A stretch of 64,000 nucleotides of DNA from Dicaeum eximium (taxonomy: Eukaryota; Chordata; Aves; Passeriformes; Dicaeidae): assembly GCA_013396995.1 (NCBI GenBank), contig VWZP01001590.1, positions 248,001 to 312,000 of the forward strand, given 5' to 3'. Positions 1 to 12,720 of the stretch are shown one piece after another. Positions within the stretch are counted from its first letter, which is position 1. Every line of letters starts with the position of its first letter. Made by a program: the position numbers and the translations under genes. The notes below the pieces were generated by a model that ran no database searches, was not told the DNA's origin, and saw nothing but the letters and a program-made list of their open reading frames with translations.

Positions 1-3000
1 AACAATGAGGATTTGGACCTGCAAATTTTGCTGCAAATACCAGAACAGCTTCATTTCCAGCTGGATGGCTCCCTTGGGTGCTGTGGGGTAACTGAGATGT
101 CCAAGTACAGCTCACCAGTGGCACTGAGGGCAAGTCTCGTGAGGGTGACATGAGGTCTGCTGGGACAGTAAAATCTTGATATTACTTTTGTAGACACAGA
201 CTCTTCACATGAAATTCACATACCCTGTCAGAGGTATTCTTACAATTAGCAGTGGTGGGAATATATTCCCATTATGAATACTTAAAAGAAATAGAAGTGT
301 GGGGCAGGAGAGCTGAGAGGAATAGTAAATATGGTAGAATGTTTTGCATTTGGTTTTTCACTGCAGTTCCCTAAGCAGGCCTAGGAATTGGAAAATAAGC
401 CAGATCTAATTTGTTTTATTCCTATTTAAAATTTGGTGTTTTCCTGGAAATTTTGATGAAGTTAAATAGCTCAGTTTTCACTCTGTTTATAGTCTAACAA
501 GCTGTTGTGGTCTGAATCTTGTATATTGTCCACAGAAGTGTTCAGCTTAGAATTACTGCAGAGTAATGTGTTTTTAAAAAATCCAAATGCATTATAAGGC
601 CGTTCCTCTGAAATCAGTTTGCCTGCCCTGAATATCTCCTGTTTATACTGAATTTAATCATTAAATTATACTTAATTTAATTTAAGAGAATGTGGCATTC
701 TCTCACCCAACTTTCTTTTCAAAAATGACTAAACCTGGGGCCAAAGTCTAATTGAGAGTATACCTTCAAGTAACGCAAGTAACACTGCTTGCTTGGTTAT
801 ACAACCAGTGTTACATTTCTGGCTGCTTCTACATTTATGTAGTTTTGCCAGTAAAGCTGAAAACAATTTAACAGACATCTGTGAAAAACCACAGCATTTT
901 CTAAATAAGGGATTTTGATTTAATGGAGACCAAAAGAACAGCGAGAAGTTACACTATATGTTATCTTCCAAATGAAAAACACATATCATTTGGAAGTGTC
1001 TTCTCTTTATCTAAAATATATAATATTTCAAGCTAGGAAAAAGATAGAAAGATGAAAGTCACTATGATACTTAATCTAATTTAAAATATTAAGTGCTTAG
1101 TATCTACGACTGCCTTTTGAAGAAAAGGAATATCACTGGTTGATGCAGTCAAGAAATGAGAACATCTGAAACAGGGTAATATATAGACTTTAGAGACAGG
1201 ATTGGGAAAAATCCCTTTCTAGCTTTTAAAAAAATCAAACAAACTTGGCACACAGTATCATCCTAAATAAGATTTTACAAGAAAGTCTAAAACATCTATT
1301 GGAACAGAAGGGGAGAATGCATGTGAAACACTGGTGATATAAAATGACAAGAAACAGAAACCAGCAGGTAACATTTGAATAAAGCCTTCAAGCTTTATTC
1401 TAAAAAGCCATTTCTAAAGCTATCCGTCCTTTTCCATATATATAATGCAAAGTGTTATGTATAAAATATATACAGGCATGACCTGCCAAGAGGATTTTGG
1501 TTTCCCTGGAGACTATCAGTTCTCTGTTGCACAGGTTGGCTTGGGGAATAAGAGCTATCTTGATAAATCCTGACCTTTCTTCCTGAGGTTATTGGATATG
1601 TCAGTAAATTTAAATCTTTGCGTTGAAGGCTGAATTTATAAAATTCAAATTTTTAAAATGTTCTTTCTAGATTCCAGCTATTTCTCCTGGCATATATTTA
1701 TTATATGCAGCAATTACCTTGTGAATTGGGGAAAAAAAGAAAACTTTGATGGTAATACTTTGATGGAATACTTAGTTTTATCTTCTTGTTTGTCTGGCTG
1801 TGCCAAGTCATTGATTTTAATTGCAGTTATCAGTGTATCATGAAAAATGTGCATGAGATCATAGCAAGTGTATTCAGCTGCAGTTACTTCTTTGTTGACT
1901 TTTTTCTCTTCCTTTTTCCTTAAATGTTTGAAATCCTCTTGTAATTTTTCAGTTTGAAACTAGTCTTCAGTCAGATTTGTAGTTTATCACTATCTTGTGA
2001 GTATGGAAAGAAATCCCATGTAATGAGTGCAAACTGCTTCATTCATCTCTACTTGATTAAAATTGAAGACCGTAATCTCAAGGTTGTTCTCTGTTGGTTT
2101 GGATGGAAATCCATAGATGGATATATGTACCTTTCTGCTTTTGACCTCCTTAAAGAATCATCACATGCAGCATTTTATTGACAATAGGATATAGTTATTT
2201 GGAAAGCTAAGAAATGCTAAAAATTCCATTTCAGAGGAGATTTTTCTCATCCAGCAAAGCATACCATAAAATGAATAAATTCTGCATAATTTGAAACTTA
2301 ATAAAGTAGACCATTTTGTACTCACCTGAGGATATTATCTGTGCATTTTACAGGGTTTTTTTTTTCTTACTGCATTGCTAGTTTGCCTTTTTGTAAAATT
2401 TGCAAAGGAACCAGTGTTACTTTATTATATTCTGCAGTTCTAAAATCTGAAATGAAAATTTGCCAGAAATATGGAAAGAACATTGAAGTGAAGCATAAAA
2501 CAGAGAGGAGGAGAAGGAAAGGAAAAGGAGGGGTTATGACAGGGGAAAAAGACAAAATCCATTTTAAAAAGTATGGGAGGGAATGAAGACTCAATAGACT
2601 GCAGTTAGCTGTGAAACTTGCCAGTATTCATTATTATTGCTGCTAAAAAAATGGCAAGTACATTAGTTAGAGAGGGGGTCAAAGCAAAAAAGATGCATCA
2701 GCCCTCCAGATTTTATGATGCTGCCAACTTCTAAGATATCAGAAGATCTCTTCAGTGAATTGTGCTTATTTTTGCTCATTGGGTAGCTCCCCTTCCCCTC
2801 TTTTTAAAGTATTTGATAACTGGCTACTTGCTGTGAGAAACATGACACTGCAGTGCAGGTGGAAGTGATGGAAAGTCCTGTTCCACTTCTTCTTAAGCTG
2901 TTAAAGAAAACAGCATTCAGCATTAGACTTTGGCAGCTGAAGTATTGCCATCAGCAGATTCAGATTGTGTCTGAAGGCTTTAGGAGAGGGAACCAGTACT

Positions 3001-6000
3001 TTGGGGGTCTGTTGGGGGGATAGGAATACATGTGAATCAGCATGCTGGTCCTTCCTGTAGTATAGAATTAAACCTGTCCTCTGTAGTTCAATGTAATACT
3101 CATCTTTAGGAACTTATACAGATAACAAGTCTGTATGGATAAAATGTAACTTCGAACACTTTCTGTGTTTGGTTGGACATAACTGGAGTTTCCTTGGTTT
3201 TGTGAAATGTAGATTACCTGTCTTTGTTGTGTCTGTGTTTGGTATGGATAAATTTAGGAAGTAGAACCAAGGAGGAAGGAATGACAAATTGAAAAAAACA
3301 GCATTTTGAAGAGTTATTCAAGTGCAGAAGGGATAGGATTTCCTAGGTTTATTTCTGTGCAAGTTTAAATGAGAAGTCCCTTCTCTTTTCCCCCTTCTTT
3401 AATTTTGCTTTTTGCACAGTCATTAACCCTTTTAACCTCTAGTAGGTGGTCTTCTGTTTGCCCATTTTGTATAATTCTGCCCAAAAGCTAATGGGTATAA
3501 GCTGTGAGTCATTTAAGAAGTGCTTGTTAATTTATTTAGGTTACTAAACTTCTGTTTAGTCATTGTTTTTTAACTTAGCAGAGGTGATAGCCTGGGTATT
3601 TCCTTTTTTTTCTGAAACATCGGAAATTAAACCGTCCCATGCATAACCACATCATTGTGGTAAACGTACCCAGTTCTTACGATACTTATCTTATACCTGC
3701 AAGGCACAGAAATGAAACTTTGACTGGGCAACAAGCAAGATAACTCACAGATGCCATGAGATTCAACAACACAACTGATAAGTTAATGTAGTCTAACAGT
3801 CTAACGTCTGTGAGTTGTGTTAGTACTTTGTCAGTTTGACTAATGCACGTATCTGCTGTTTCCTGAAGGAAAGAAAAGAGTGTTGGTGTATATCTCTGTG
3901 TACCTGCTTACATGTATATGTACATTTCTGCGTATTTACATGTTTTCAAAAGGTGTATATGCAGCTTCACAGTCTTTCTGTGGATTTTCTCCCCTCTACC
4001 ACTTTAAGATACAGTGCTTTGCTTTTGAATATCTTTAGCTTCCATTATTACATTTTCACTGAAAGTAAACACTAGAAGCTTATTGAACAGACACCTTAAT
4101 TTATGAAGCACTGATTGCTCTTGCATATTCATCCTTCCTTTCTTTTATGGGGACATTTATTGTATTTGTCTTCAAGATTGAAAGAAAAAACACTGAGAAT
4201 GTCATTTAGCATAACTGAAAAATCCATGTGTTATATTAACACCCAGTATCTGCCTCTGTTGACAGTCTGAGGAGTGGTGCACCAAGGCTATCCATCTTCT
4301 CTTTGAAATTAAGGAACCTATATATGCACCTCATGGAAGCTCAAGCTCTGTTCAAGAGGAAAAGAGATGGTAGTACAGCTTGTATAGTTGTTACTCCAAA
4401 AGCCTGAGCTATTAGCTCATTGAATTGTAGCTTTAGTGTATTTCAGGTACTTCAAACCATGTGATAGTGTCACAGGCACCATGTATTTTAGCATGGTGCT
4501 TTAGCATTTGTTTGGTAGGTTTTAGCTCAGAAACAATTCTTGGGAACTCACCACAAGACTTGCTAGAAATGTACTCACTGCTTTATGTTCTTCAAGTTAC
4601 ATTATTGGTAGTTTGTCTTTATTTCCATTAGAAGTACTCTGATAGCTTTGTATTGTCATCAGTAACAAATTATTTGTGGGTCGAATGAGGAGAGAATAAT
4701 TATAGTTCAGTGAGAGTAGCATGGTTGCATTGTTCTGGGCCACAAACAATTTGTGCTGCATGAAAGAGAGATCCTTAGTGTTTATAACAAAGAATGAAAA
4801 ATTTGCAATAAATGGCTTAATATTTTTTGTGTGTGTGAGATTGGCACTGAATGGAAATAACCTTCTGTCAGGATGAGTCTGTAAGGGTTTTAAGAATATT
4901 CAAGTAACAGTTTGCTGTCTTCTCTCCAGAGTAACAAATTGGCCTTAACAAGCCTGAATAGTTGGAAAGGATGATGATCTGGATTCAGCTCTTCCAAACT
5001 AACTGCTGAATAAGTCCTTAGTGAAAAGTGCCTTAAAAACTTTCTTATTTATAGTACAGAGAGGGGATCTTTTCCAGTCTGTCCTGCATTATAAGAGAAA
5101 AGCCAACACTTCACAATAGGTTACTCTGCACCTTCCTTCACTGAGATTCTGATGATCCTGAGCTCTCTGAGAGGGTCTGTGCTACCATTCAGCCCTCAGG
5201 GCCTGCACAGAGAAACCCAAGGACTTTGGCAGACCAAAAAGTGGCCTGGCAGGATGGTCCTTCATTTAGCAGTCAGTGTTCAGCTTACCCCAACCAGCTG
5301 CTTCTACTGACACTGGTTTGTTTGTGTATCCTAGTTGTTGTTACTGTGCACCTTCTGCCAATGCAATTCTACCTTCCATCAGGAAATCACAATTCCAGTA
5401 ATACAGGTAGTACCAGCATTTCAAGTGGAGTGGAAATTCATAGAAACACTGAAAAAAATGTGCTTATTCAACCACTTTGATCTTGTAAAACATGAATACA
5501 TTACTTTTATTTCTGAACATTATCCAAATTAAAAACTTTGCTGCAGTTGACGTGTTCTTACCAAATGTTTTAAGGTAGGTGAAACTGCATCTTCTCAGAG
5601 TAAACTTTTTAGTTAAATTTCTTTGGCTGCTCCTAATACAGACAGTGTTTTGCTCTTCTAGAAGTTAGTCTGCTGTAGATTTGATTTCTTTAAATTAGAT
5701 TAAAGTTGCTGGAAAGAAATTAATATTAAATTAAGAAACAGCAATCCTCATACTAAGTAGAGGAAGTGTGCTTGCCTTGCAATTCTACAGAACGATCAGG
5801 GCTTTTATAAATAGTCATAAACGTGCTTGTGAAGTGTCCTGTGTGAAAACATGGAAGGTTTTCTGGACTTGAGTGGTCTCCTATGTGCTCTGTGTAGTGC
5901 AGGAAGGAGATTCCAGTGCTTTGGAAGGAGAGCAGCACAAAAATGATGCTGAGTAGGGAGGTGCATGGAGTTAGTGAGTAGGAGTGACAAAGTATGTAGT

Positions 6001-6429
6001 GTGCCTGAATGCTTGCTTCTGTATAGCTCACAGGCTCAGCCCTGCTCAGGGGCAGCTGTGTGGCATGGAGCCCTCAGTGTGAGAGGGAGAGCTGCGCTGA
6101 GGTTGCCCCTGTGGCCCTTCTGTCAGGAACCTCCCTCTTCTGAGGAGGGCTCCATGAACCCTGAGCTCCCCTGGGGAGGACATCATTCTTTCTGTGAGTG
6201 ACCTGAAGCATCTATAGTTTGGTGGAAGGGCCTGCAAGATTTGTGATGCTGGACAGAGGTGGTACAGGAGGAGCATGAATGGGTCCATACTTCACTGGCT
6301 ATGGGTGCCTCAAGCAGGAATTGCTCACAGGAATGGCCATGGATTGGGAAACAGTCTCATCCTGGACTTCAAGAAAACAGTTGGACCTGTATTTCTTGAA
6401 GGGTCTGAGCCTGATAATGTGTGTCACGC

Positions 6430-7305
6430 CTGGTCATATGACATGGAGTGCAAGTTTGCAGATGACACCAGGCTGAGTGGTGCAGCTGACACACCTGAGG
6501 GATGTGGTGCCATTCAGAGGGACCCTGGACAAGCTAAAGGAGTTGGCCCATGTAAACCTCATGAGGTTAAAGGAGGGAAAGTGCCAAGTCTCACACTTGG
6601 GTTAGTGCCACCCCGAGTACCAGTACGAGCTGGGGGAGAAGGGATCGAAAGCAGCCTGCTGAGAAAGACCTGGGGATGCTGGTCGATGAAAAACTGGACA
6701 TGACCAAGCAGTGTGTGTTCAAAGTATCCAAAGCAGAGTGGCCAGCAGGCCAAGGGTGGGGATTCTGCCCCTCTCCTCTGCTCTGGTGAGACCTGAGCTG
6801 CAGTGCTGCATCCAGCTCTGGGGCCCCAGCATGGGAAGGACATGGACCTGTTGCAGCAGGTCCAGATGAAGTCCACTTATCTGATCACAGGGCTGGAGTA
6901 CCTCTTCTGTGAGGCAAGACTGAGACAGTTGAGCTTGTTCAGTGTGGAGAAGAGAAAGCCTCAGTGACTTTATTGTGGTCTTTCAGTACTTAAAGGAGGC
7001 TTGCAAGAAAGATGGAGACAAATTTTTTAGTAGGAGGGTGTGTTGCAGTAGGAGGAGGAGTGATGGTTTTAAGCTAAAAAGATAGTACTCACAGAAGACA
7101 TTTTATTACCATGACAGTGGTGAACCACTGGAAAAGGTTTCCCAAAGAGGCGGTGGATGCCCCATCCCTGGAAACATTCAAGGTCAGGTTGGATGGCACT
7201 CTGAGCAACCTGATCTAGTTGAACAGGTCCATGGGCCTTGCTGTGGGAATTGGACCAGATGATGTTTAAAGAGCCTTCAACCCAAACAATTCTGTGATTT
7301 TATGA
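6430..7305 (+). mobile_element. CR1 LINE fragment, 3' part of reverse-transcriptase ORF plus 3' tail
   Basis: A 5'-truncated, decayed CR1 retrotransposon. Around 6450-6490 the translation reads CKFADDTRLSGAADT, which matches the FADD-containing reverse-transcriptase catalytic segment of CR1, followed by recognisable remnants of the C-terminal region with frameshifts. The 3' end near 7180-7305 has the standard avian CR1 tail: text for a lost DAPSLE-type end of the ORF, then the GGACCAGATGATG and TTCAACCCAAACAATTCTGTG blocks, ending in the ATTCTGTG/ATTTTATG type octamer repeats. CR1 copies by target-primed reverse transcription and usually truncates at its 5' end, as here. The left edge is uncertain by about 100 bases. 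It cannot be active. Confidence 0.9.
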
Positions 7306-7518
7306 AATAGGAGTAATGTAGATGCAGCTACCGGGTAACTGAATTGCTGCATCACTTAATAGTGTGGGTCTGTGGAGTTTGCCAATCTGCCTTTGTTTCA
7401 GACCCCATGATGTGTCACACCTTGGGCAAAGTGTTTTCTTCTGTACCTGGTATGGGCAGAGAATGTCTACAATCTACATAAACACGAATTTGATCTTTGG
7501 TTGTTTTAATGCAAAGGC

Positions 7519-7583
7519 AGGGAGACTGGAATTAGATGATCTTTCAAGTCCCTTCCAACCCAAACTATTCTGTGATTCTATGA
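7519..7583 (+). mobile_element. Short CR1 3'-tail fragment
   Basis: About 65 bases match only the extreme 3' end of CR1: GGAATTAGATGATC, then CCCTTCCAACCCAAACTATT and the terminal octamers CTGTGATTCTATGA. It is closer to the common CR1 tail consensus than the longer copy 200 bases upstream, which suggests a separate and younger insertion. The orientation is the same as the upstream copy. Confidence 0.9.
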
Positions 7584-10199
7584 AAAAGGCTTATTTAATG
7601 TTCCATAATAAATTGAGGAACATTTAAAATGCAGATGAACATGAAAACTTTAAAAGGTAACAAGGAATAGTTAAAAGGTGTCCCCATTATTTTTGTGGAA
7701 CATTTTCATCTGTAATGTGAACTGTCATTAAGGGCTCTATCCGCCTTTAACAGCTGTGACTGGAATAAGAGCATAAAAGCTTAATCAGAAAAACATGTTG
7801 AAAAATGAAGACCAAAAAATCCCAACGCATAATTTGTTCTGTTGGAGTAAGCAAACAAAGCTAATCTTACAGGGTAGTAGATACACAGGATAATAGAAAT
7901 TTAAAGTAGAATTGTATGCTTACTCTTTTAAATAAAGTATTAAGGATAGGTGCTGAGAAACTAAGACCTAAATTTGACCTCAGATTTGACTATTTCAGTA
8001 AAGAGAAATTCAATAAATGCCATCTTGGCATTTAACATTTCAGCTTTTCTGGGGCATGGCTTTCATTTACATAATAAGAAATTAAAAAATAATAAAGTTC
8101 ATTTTATCTTTGTCTTAAATGTAAGTGTCAGAAGAGGCAGTTGCTCTTTATCAAATAGAATAGAGTTAAAATCATCTAATTCTGTTGAGTAATTATATTA
8201 TATAAAGATGTATTGTACTTGATGATCGGTGTCATTAAGCATGGGCTAATAGGTGAATCCAGGGATTATTTTATAAGGCATAGTATACCTTTCTTACTTC
8301 AGAGTGTTGGTTTACAGCATCTCAAAGGTACCCAAATCTATTGTTTTAATACACAAAAATCAGACTGCTTTTTATAGACGGTTGCTGTAACTGTCTTCTC
8401 TCTTAATATTTGATCAGGAGGTATCACCCTCATTAGTGTGGACCATAGCACAGTTGTCAAGAGGTCACATGAGATGCTTCAGTTTGAAGCCAGTCAGTGG
8501 CTGTTTGTTCTCTGTGATAGAAGCCCTGGATAATCCACTGGGAGGGAAAGAGGACTCCTTAACACAGGAATAACAAGTCCTCTTCAATATCTGTGTTCCC
8601 AGTCTTGTTTCTCAGCCTGCTCTCAGTCCCTTGGGATCCTGGTAGTAGAGTGTGCCTCCTTTCTCTTTTTCCCATAAATTGCTTTTTAGAGCTACAGAAG
8701 TGACCACTTTGAAATATACATGACAACTTGTAGATTTTTATGGAAGTTCACTCCTCTTACTGATTTCTCTGTGGTAAGATGAGGGTAGGTGAGAATATCT
8801 GGTCAGGTTTTTCCATTATCAGCAAAGAATGCCCAACTCCCTAGACACAGGAAAGTCACCTTACAGATATCAGTTGTATAATACAAACTTTTTATTTTTA
8901 GAGTCTGTAAAGCTGTAGTTTTCTGTATGTATCAGGCAACAAACTAATTTGTCTGGTGATCCAGTCCAAAAGCAGTGACCAGTACTATTTCCACCTTCAG
9001 CCTTAAACAAATTGAAGAATGTGGCTTCTTTCAAAAATAACAATAATATAACAATAAATGTGGAAATATGGACCAGAATCTAAAACTGCCATCTGCAGTT
9101 CAAGAACAAAAAAGAGGCTGATAAAAGAAGTCAGCATTATCTTTTGGCAAAATGAAGGCTTATAAGCACTGGTGTTATACAAGTTTTTATTTGGTTTTTC
9201 ATTTGCTCTTTTATCTTGCACAAGTTCCTGTTCTACACAATTTTGGTCTTTCTTTTGCTTCCAAAGTGATATAGTTAGAATTTTCTTTAACAACTAAACC
9301 AAGCATTTTAATATATTTTACTGGAAATGTTAGCATTTTTCTAATATAAAGTAAGGAAAGACTAGATTGACAACTGATTCAATAAATTAGATGTTTCCAA
9401 GTAGGTCAAACTTACAGGTATGCACTCTAGATGAATTAGCTGAAGAAATAATTGAAATTCTGTAATTTAAGATTGAAGACTGTTGAAGAATGAATACAAC
9501 TCTGTAGCAAAATGTGATGTCCTTTTTTAACTTATATTTAAAGAGACCTGTGAGATTCTTGGCCCAACTTAATGCCCAGAAAGATACTGGAAAAAATGAG
9601 CTATGAAATATCCAGAGGATTGTGTGTAGCAGGGATTTCTGCGGAGGAATCTGCACAACTCAAACCAGTTGGAGAATAATAAGAATGCACAGGACAGGTC
9701 TGTAGATCCAGAAAACTCATAAGCCTTGTGGGCATCAGTTGTGTAACAGGAACTGTCTTTCTGCTGTGAAGGATCTCTAGTCTGAGCAGAAATTAGCTAT
9801 AGTTCAGTGTCAAATCAAAAAGATGTATTAGCTGTAAGGCTTAAAATTGTTCTGGCCAGAGTCTCTTAAAATTCATAATTTTCATTAACTATTCCAGCAA
9901 TTGACTGCTGAGTATGTTTATTACAGTTTGCCAGTCTGAGAAGTGCTGTTCATACTGTGAAAGTCAGAATCCTGAATGGCCCTTGAAAACTGAAAGGAAA
10001 AATCCTAAATTGCACGAAGAACAGGAAAATTGGTCGCTGTTAGTTATGGGGAGAAGAATTTCCTTTGGTTTTCCTCCTCCCCTGGATGATGTAAACTGAC
10101 ATAGGATGTAGTAAGTAATAGAGTTTTCCATCCTACGGAGCAGTGGTGAGGCTTGTGGTCAAAATTAGGTACTATACTTGAAGAAAAATGTGGACCAGT

Positions 10200-10605
10200 T
10201 GAAGAGAGTCAGGAGAGAACATCAAAAGTTACTTAGAAATACAGAAGACATGAGAATAGGAACATTGAAAGGACTGAGTTTATGCAGTATAAAGGAAGTA
10301 AGATTAAGGCATGAATGGTGTTAGGAGTTATAAAGTGCTGTGGCAGAAAAGAAATACTCTAGTGGGGAAGTAGCAGTCTTGAATTTAAGAGAGGGAAATT
10401 TAGGCCTCATGCTCGGAAAGGGTTTTGAATAGGAAGAATAGAGAAGTGCTGAAAAATGACTTAGGGGGCTTGTGGAATTTCCATTACTCAAGGTTTTTAA
10501 AAATAGATGAGAAAAACGGAAAAATAACTAAACTAGAACTGATCCTGCCTCTAGGTAGTAGGATGAACTAGCTGGATGATCCCACCAATCTCTATTTTCT
10601 ATTAC
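10200..10605 (+). mobile_element. Ancient, strongly diverged CR1 3' fragment
   Basis: The order of blocks follows the CR1 3' end although few stretches stay exact. GAGAACATCAAAAGTTACTT is near the left edge, TTAGGGGGCTTGTGGAATTT is near 10461, an AAGGTTTTTAAAAATAGATGA segment follows, and the consensus-like GATCCTGCCTCTAGG leads into a decayed GGATGAACTAGCTGGATGATC tail. These blocks recall the old CR1 families shared with turtles and crocodilians. Divergence is high and both edges are approximate. It is probably the oldest element in the window. Confidence 0.65.
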
Positions 10606-12533
10606 ATTTCTTTTTTAATTGAGTTACATCCCAAGGCTCCAATTACATGCATTTCCACACTTTTTCCTCATGTTTAGCTTTTAGGAGGAAGCAGTCAGTC
10701 TCTCATGTTAATGACTAGACTTTTTACTAATCTTATTCAGGCTATCCTCAGAAGAATCTTGATGCTACATATGTATGCCAGGCGAGCATCAGTTTTCATA
10801 GGGGATGGTTAAAAATTGGAGCACTATGACCAGAATTAACAGTACTGAATAGAGTTTAGTCATTCCATTGTATCCAAGTAAACCCCTCATTTAGAAATCA
10901 ATTAGTTGCAGTGTAGTCAAAAATATGTGGAGTCTCTGAGCACAAGAGGGAAGATGGAGTTCTAAAATCTGGGTTTCCCTATTTTGATCCCCAGTAAGTA
11001 GCTGTTGGGTTTATTATTTATTATGCATTATTCATTGTGCCATCTCTTTTTATGACTCTGAGGTGATTTGTATGCTGTTGTAGAAGGTAGAGCCCTATTG
11101 TCTGTCAATGTGCATGTTGTTTGGATCTCATTTTATTTGTAAAAATAATAAAAAAATCTACATCTTAAACTCCTGGTCAAAAAGTTCCATTATTCCCTTC
11201 TGGAACGTGGTCTTATATGAGGGAAAAACATACTAAGCACATATATTCTATTATTATTTAAATTATTCCTTGGTATTATTTTGTTTGAATATTTATTAGT
11301 TTTTTGATAACCTCTTAAATTATTCATAAAGGGTAGCCATACGGTTTGGTGGAAAAAGCAGTACAATGAAACCTTATTTTGCATTGCTGGCTTCTTTCAT
11401 ACAAACTGTTCTCCAGTGCTTTTTTTTTAAGCAAAGGCTTGCAAGGTGCTGGGAACTTGTGTTGGGTTTCTTTCAGCATCCCCTCCCTCTTGGTTTCAGT
11501 GGGAGGGAAGAACATCCAGCACCTCACCACACTGTATGCCCTGGCATGGTTTAGATGAAATAATAAATATCCTCCGAGCGAGATGGAAATGAAGAGGCAA
11601 AGGTCAGGAAAGAGAGATGTCATTTCCCATAAAATATGAAAAGTGTGTAAGGAATTACTGATGTAGAGAAGAAGAGAATAAAAGATTGTTTTAGGTGATT
11701 TATGGGATTTCGTCTTGAATCCCACAAGACTCCAAAGAAATAAGGGCAATTGCTATACTGACTGAAATATCCATGTGTATGTCAAGTGTCTTGACAGGAG
11801 TCAGCAACAGATACTTGACAGGAAGGCATAAAACCTTGCAGTAAGCACATTGGGGAAGGATTATTTTCATATACTATGTCTCATCCTCATCTCTAATATG
11901 TATAGGTTGGCTTAAACCCTGAGGTATAAGATTTAGTGTTTATTCTAAAAGGTTTCTCATTGCTATTGGTATGCATCACTCAAAGTGCCTATTATCAATA
12001 TACCTAAAAAATTCTCTTCAGACATATTGGCAGATACTTGGTCTCATCAGCATCTTGCATCAGTGATCTCTTAGTCTGATTTTGTATAGATGGATGCTTT
12101 TTTTATAGCTTTTGAATTTGACATGTTCTGCCTTCATTGACTGTCTCTCTTTCCTCTTGTTTTGTGTTTTTGACTCATGCCTCACTCTTCTTTGCTTGCA
12201 TTACTATGACAACTACTAAAACCTAGAATATCTGTTGACCAACTGCCTTCTTTTTATTAAATTCTTCAACTTATGTCTGCCAGACTGTGTAGTGGATTTG
12301 GCATTTTAATGTATCTGATTTCTTGTTTAATTGCACGAGTCTCTTGTGTAATACAAGTCCTTCGCCAAGACAGCCTGCTTAAAATATGAAATGCAAAATG
12401 GGTCTCAGGAAAGGTCAGTTTTGCTGTTAATGTTGTAGATCAGTGTGAAGCTTACTTGACTCTGAAGAGCCTGGATTTTAAAATACATGATAATCCAGTG
12501 TCGGATTATTGACCAATTTCTTTTTGTTTCCAG

Positions 12534-12720
12534 CTGAGCTGCCAGGATCATCTGCAATCAAGCTCTCCTCCTTGTATGATCTTCCAGCTCAGCTGGAAGA
12601 ATTGTACCAGCAGGGCTTTGTCTTGGCTGCTGTCCACCCTTTTGTGCAACCAACTGATGAAAAAGAGAAAACTCCCCAGGAACAAATCTTCAGGGCTGTG
12701 CTTATCAAGAAAACAGAAAG
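12534..12720 (+). CDS. RFTN1: RFTN1 coding exon (probably exon 3)
   Basis: Raftlin is a membrane-anchored protein of lipid rafts. It supports B- and T-cell receptor signalling and takes part in TLR3 and TLR4 ligand uptake. This 187-base exon encodes (A)ELPGSSAIKLSSL, then YDLPAQLEELYQQGFVLAAV, HPFVQPT and FRAVLIKKTE, closely matching the N-terminal part of the raftlin domain of human RFTN1 as I recall it. The related RFTN2 is clearly less similar here. The exon follows a TTTGTTTCCAG acceptor and begins with the last two bases of a split alanine codon. It ends with AG of a split arginine codon directly before GTAAAG. No in-frame stop is present. There is no start codon; the chain begins upstream. 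Confidence 0.95.

Larger units (their letters stand above)
1..12533 (+). other. RFTN1: Intron upstream of first visible RFTN1 exon (3' part)
   Basis: This is AT-rich non-coding sequence ending in a clear acceptor, a pyrimidine-rich tract followed by CAG at 12531-12533. The intron interrupts an alanine codon after its first base (phase 1). I looked for the exon that begins raftlin, which in human starts Met-Gly-Cys and is acylated there, and did not find it, so the start codon probably lies left of the window. The open frames here are short, lack partners and resemble no family I know. CR1 fragments at 6430-7305, 7519-7583 and 10200-10605 are listed separately; I see nothing else in the rest. 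Confidence 0.7.

Noticed and set aside
5226..5480. Open frame with a hydrophobic stretch resembling a membrane segment
   Set aside because: It starts at TTG, lies in intronic sequence, and shows neither splice context nor known homology. A hydrophobic run is common by chance in T-rich DNA.
6275..6703. 142-codon open frame with FADD-like residues
   Set aside because: This is CR1 reverse-transcriptase remnant, in part frameshifted, and not a host gene.
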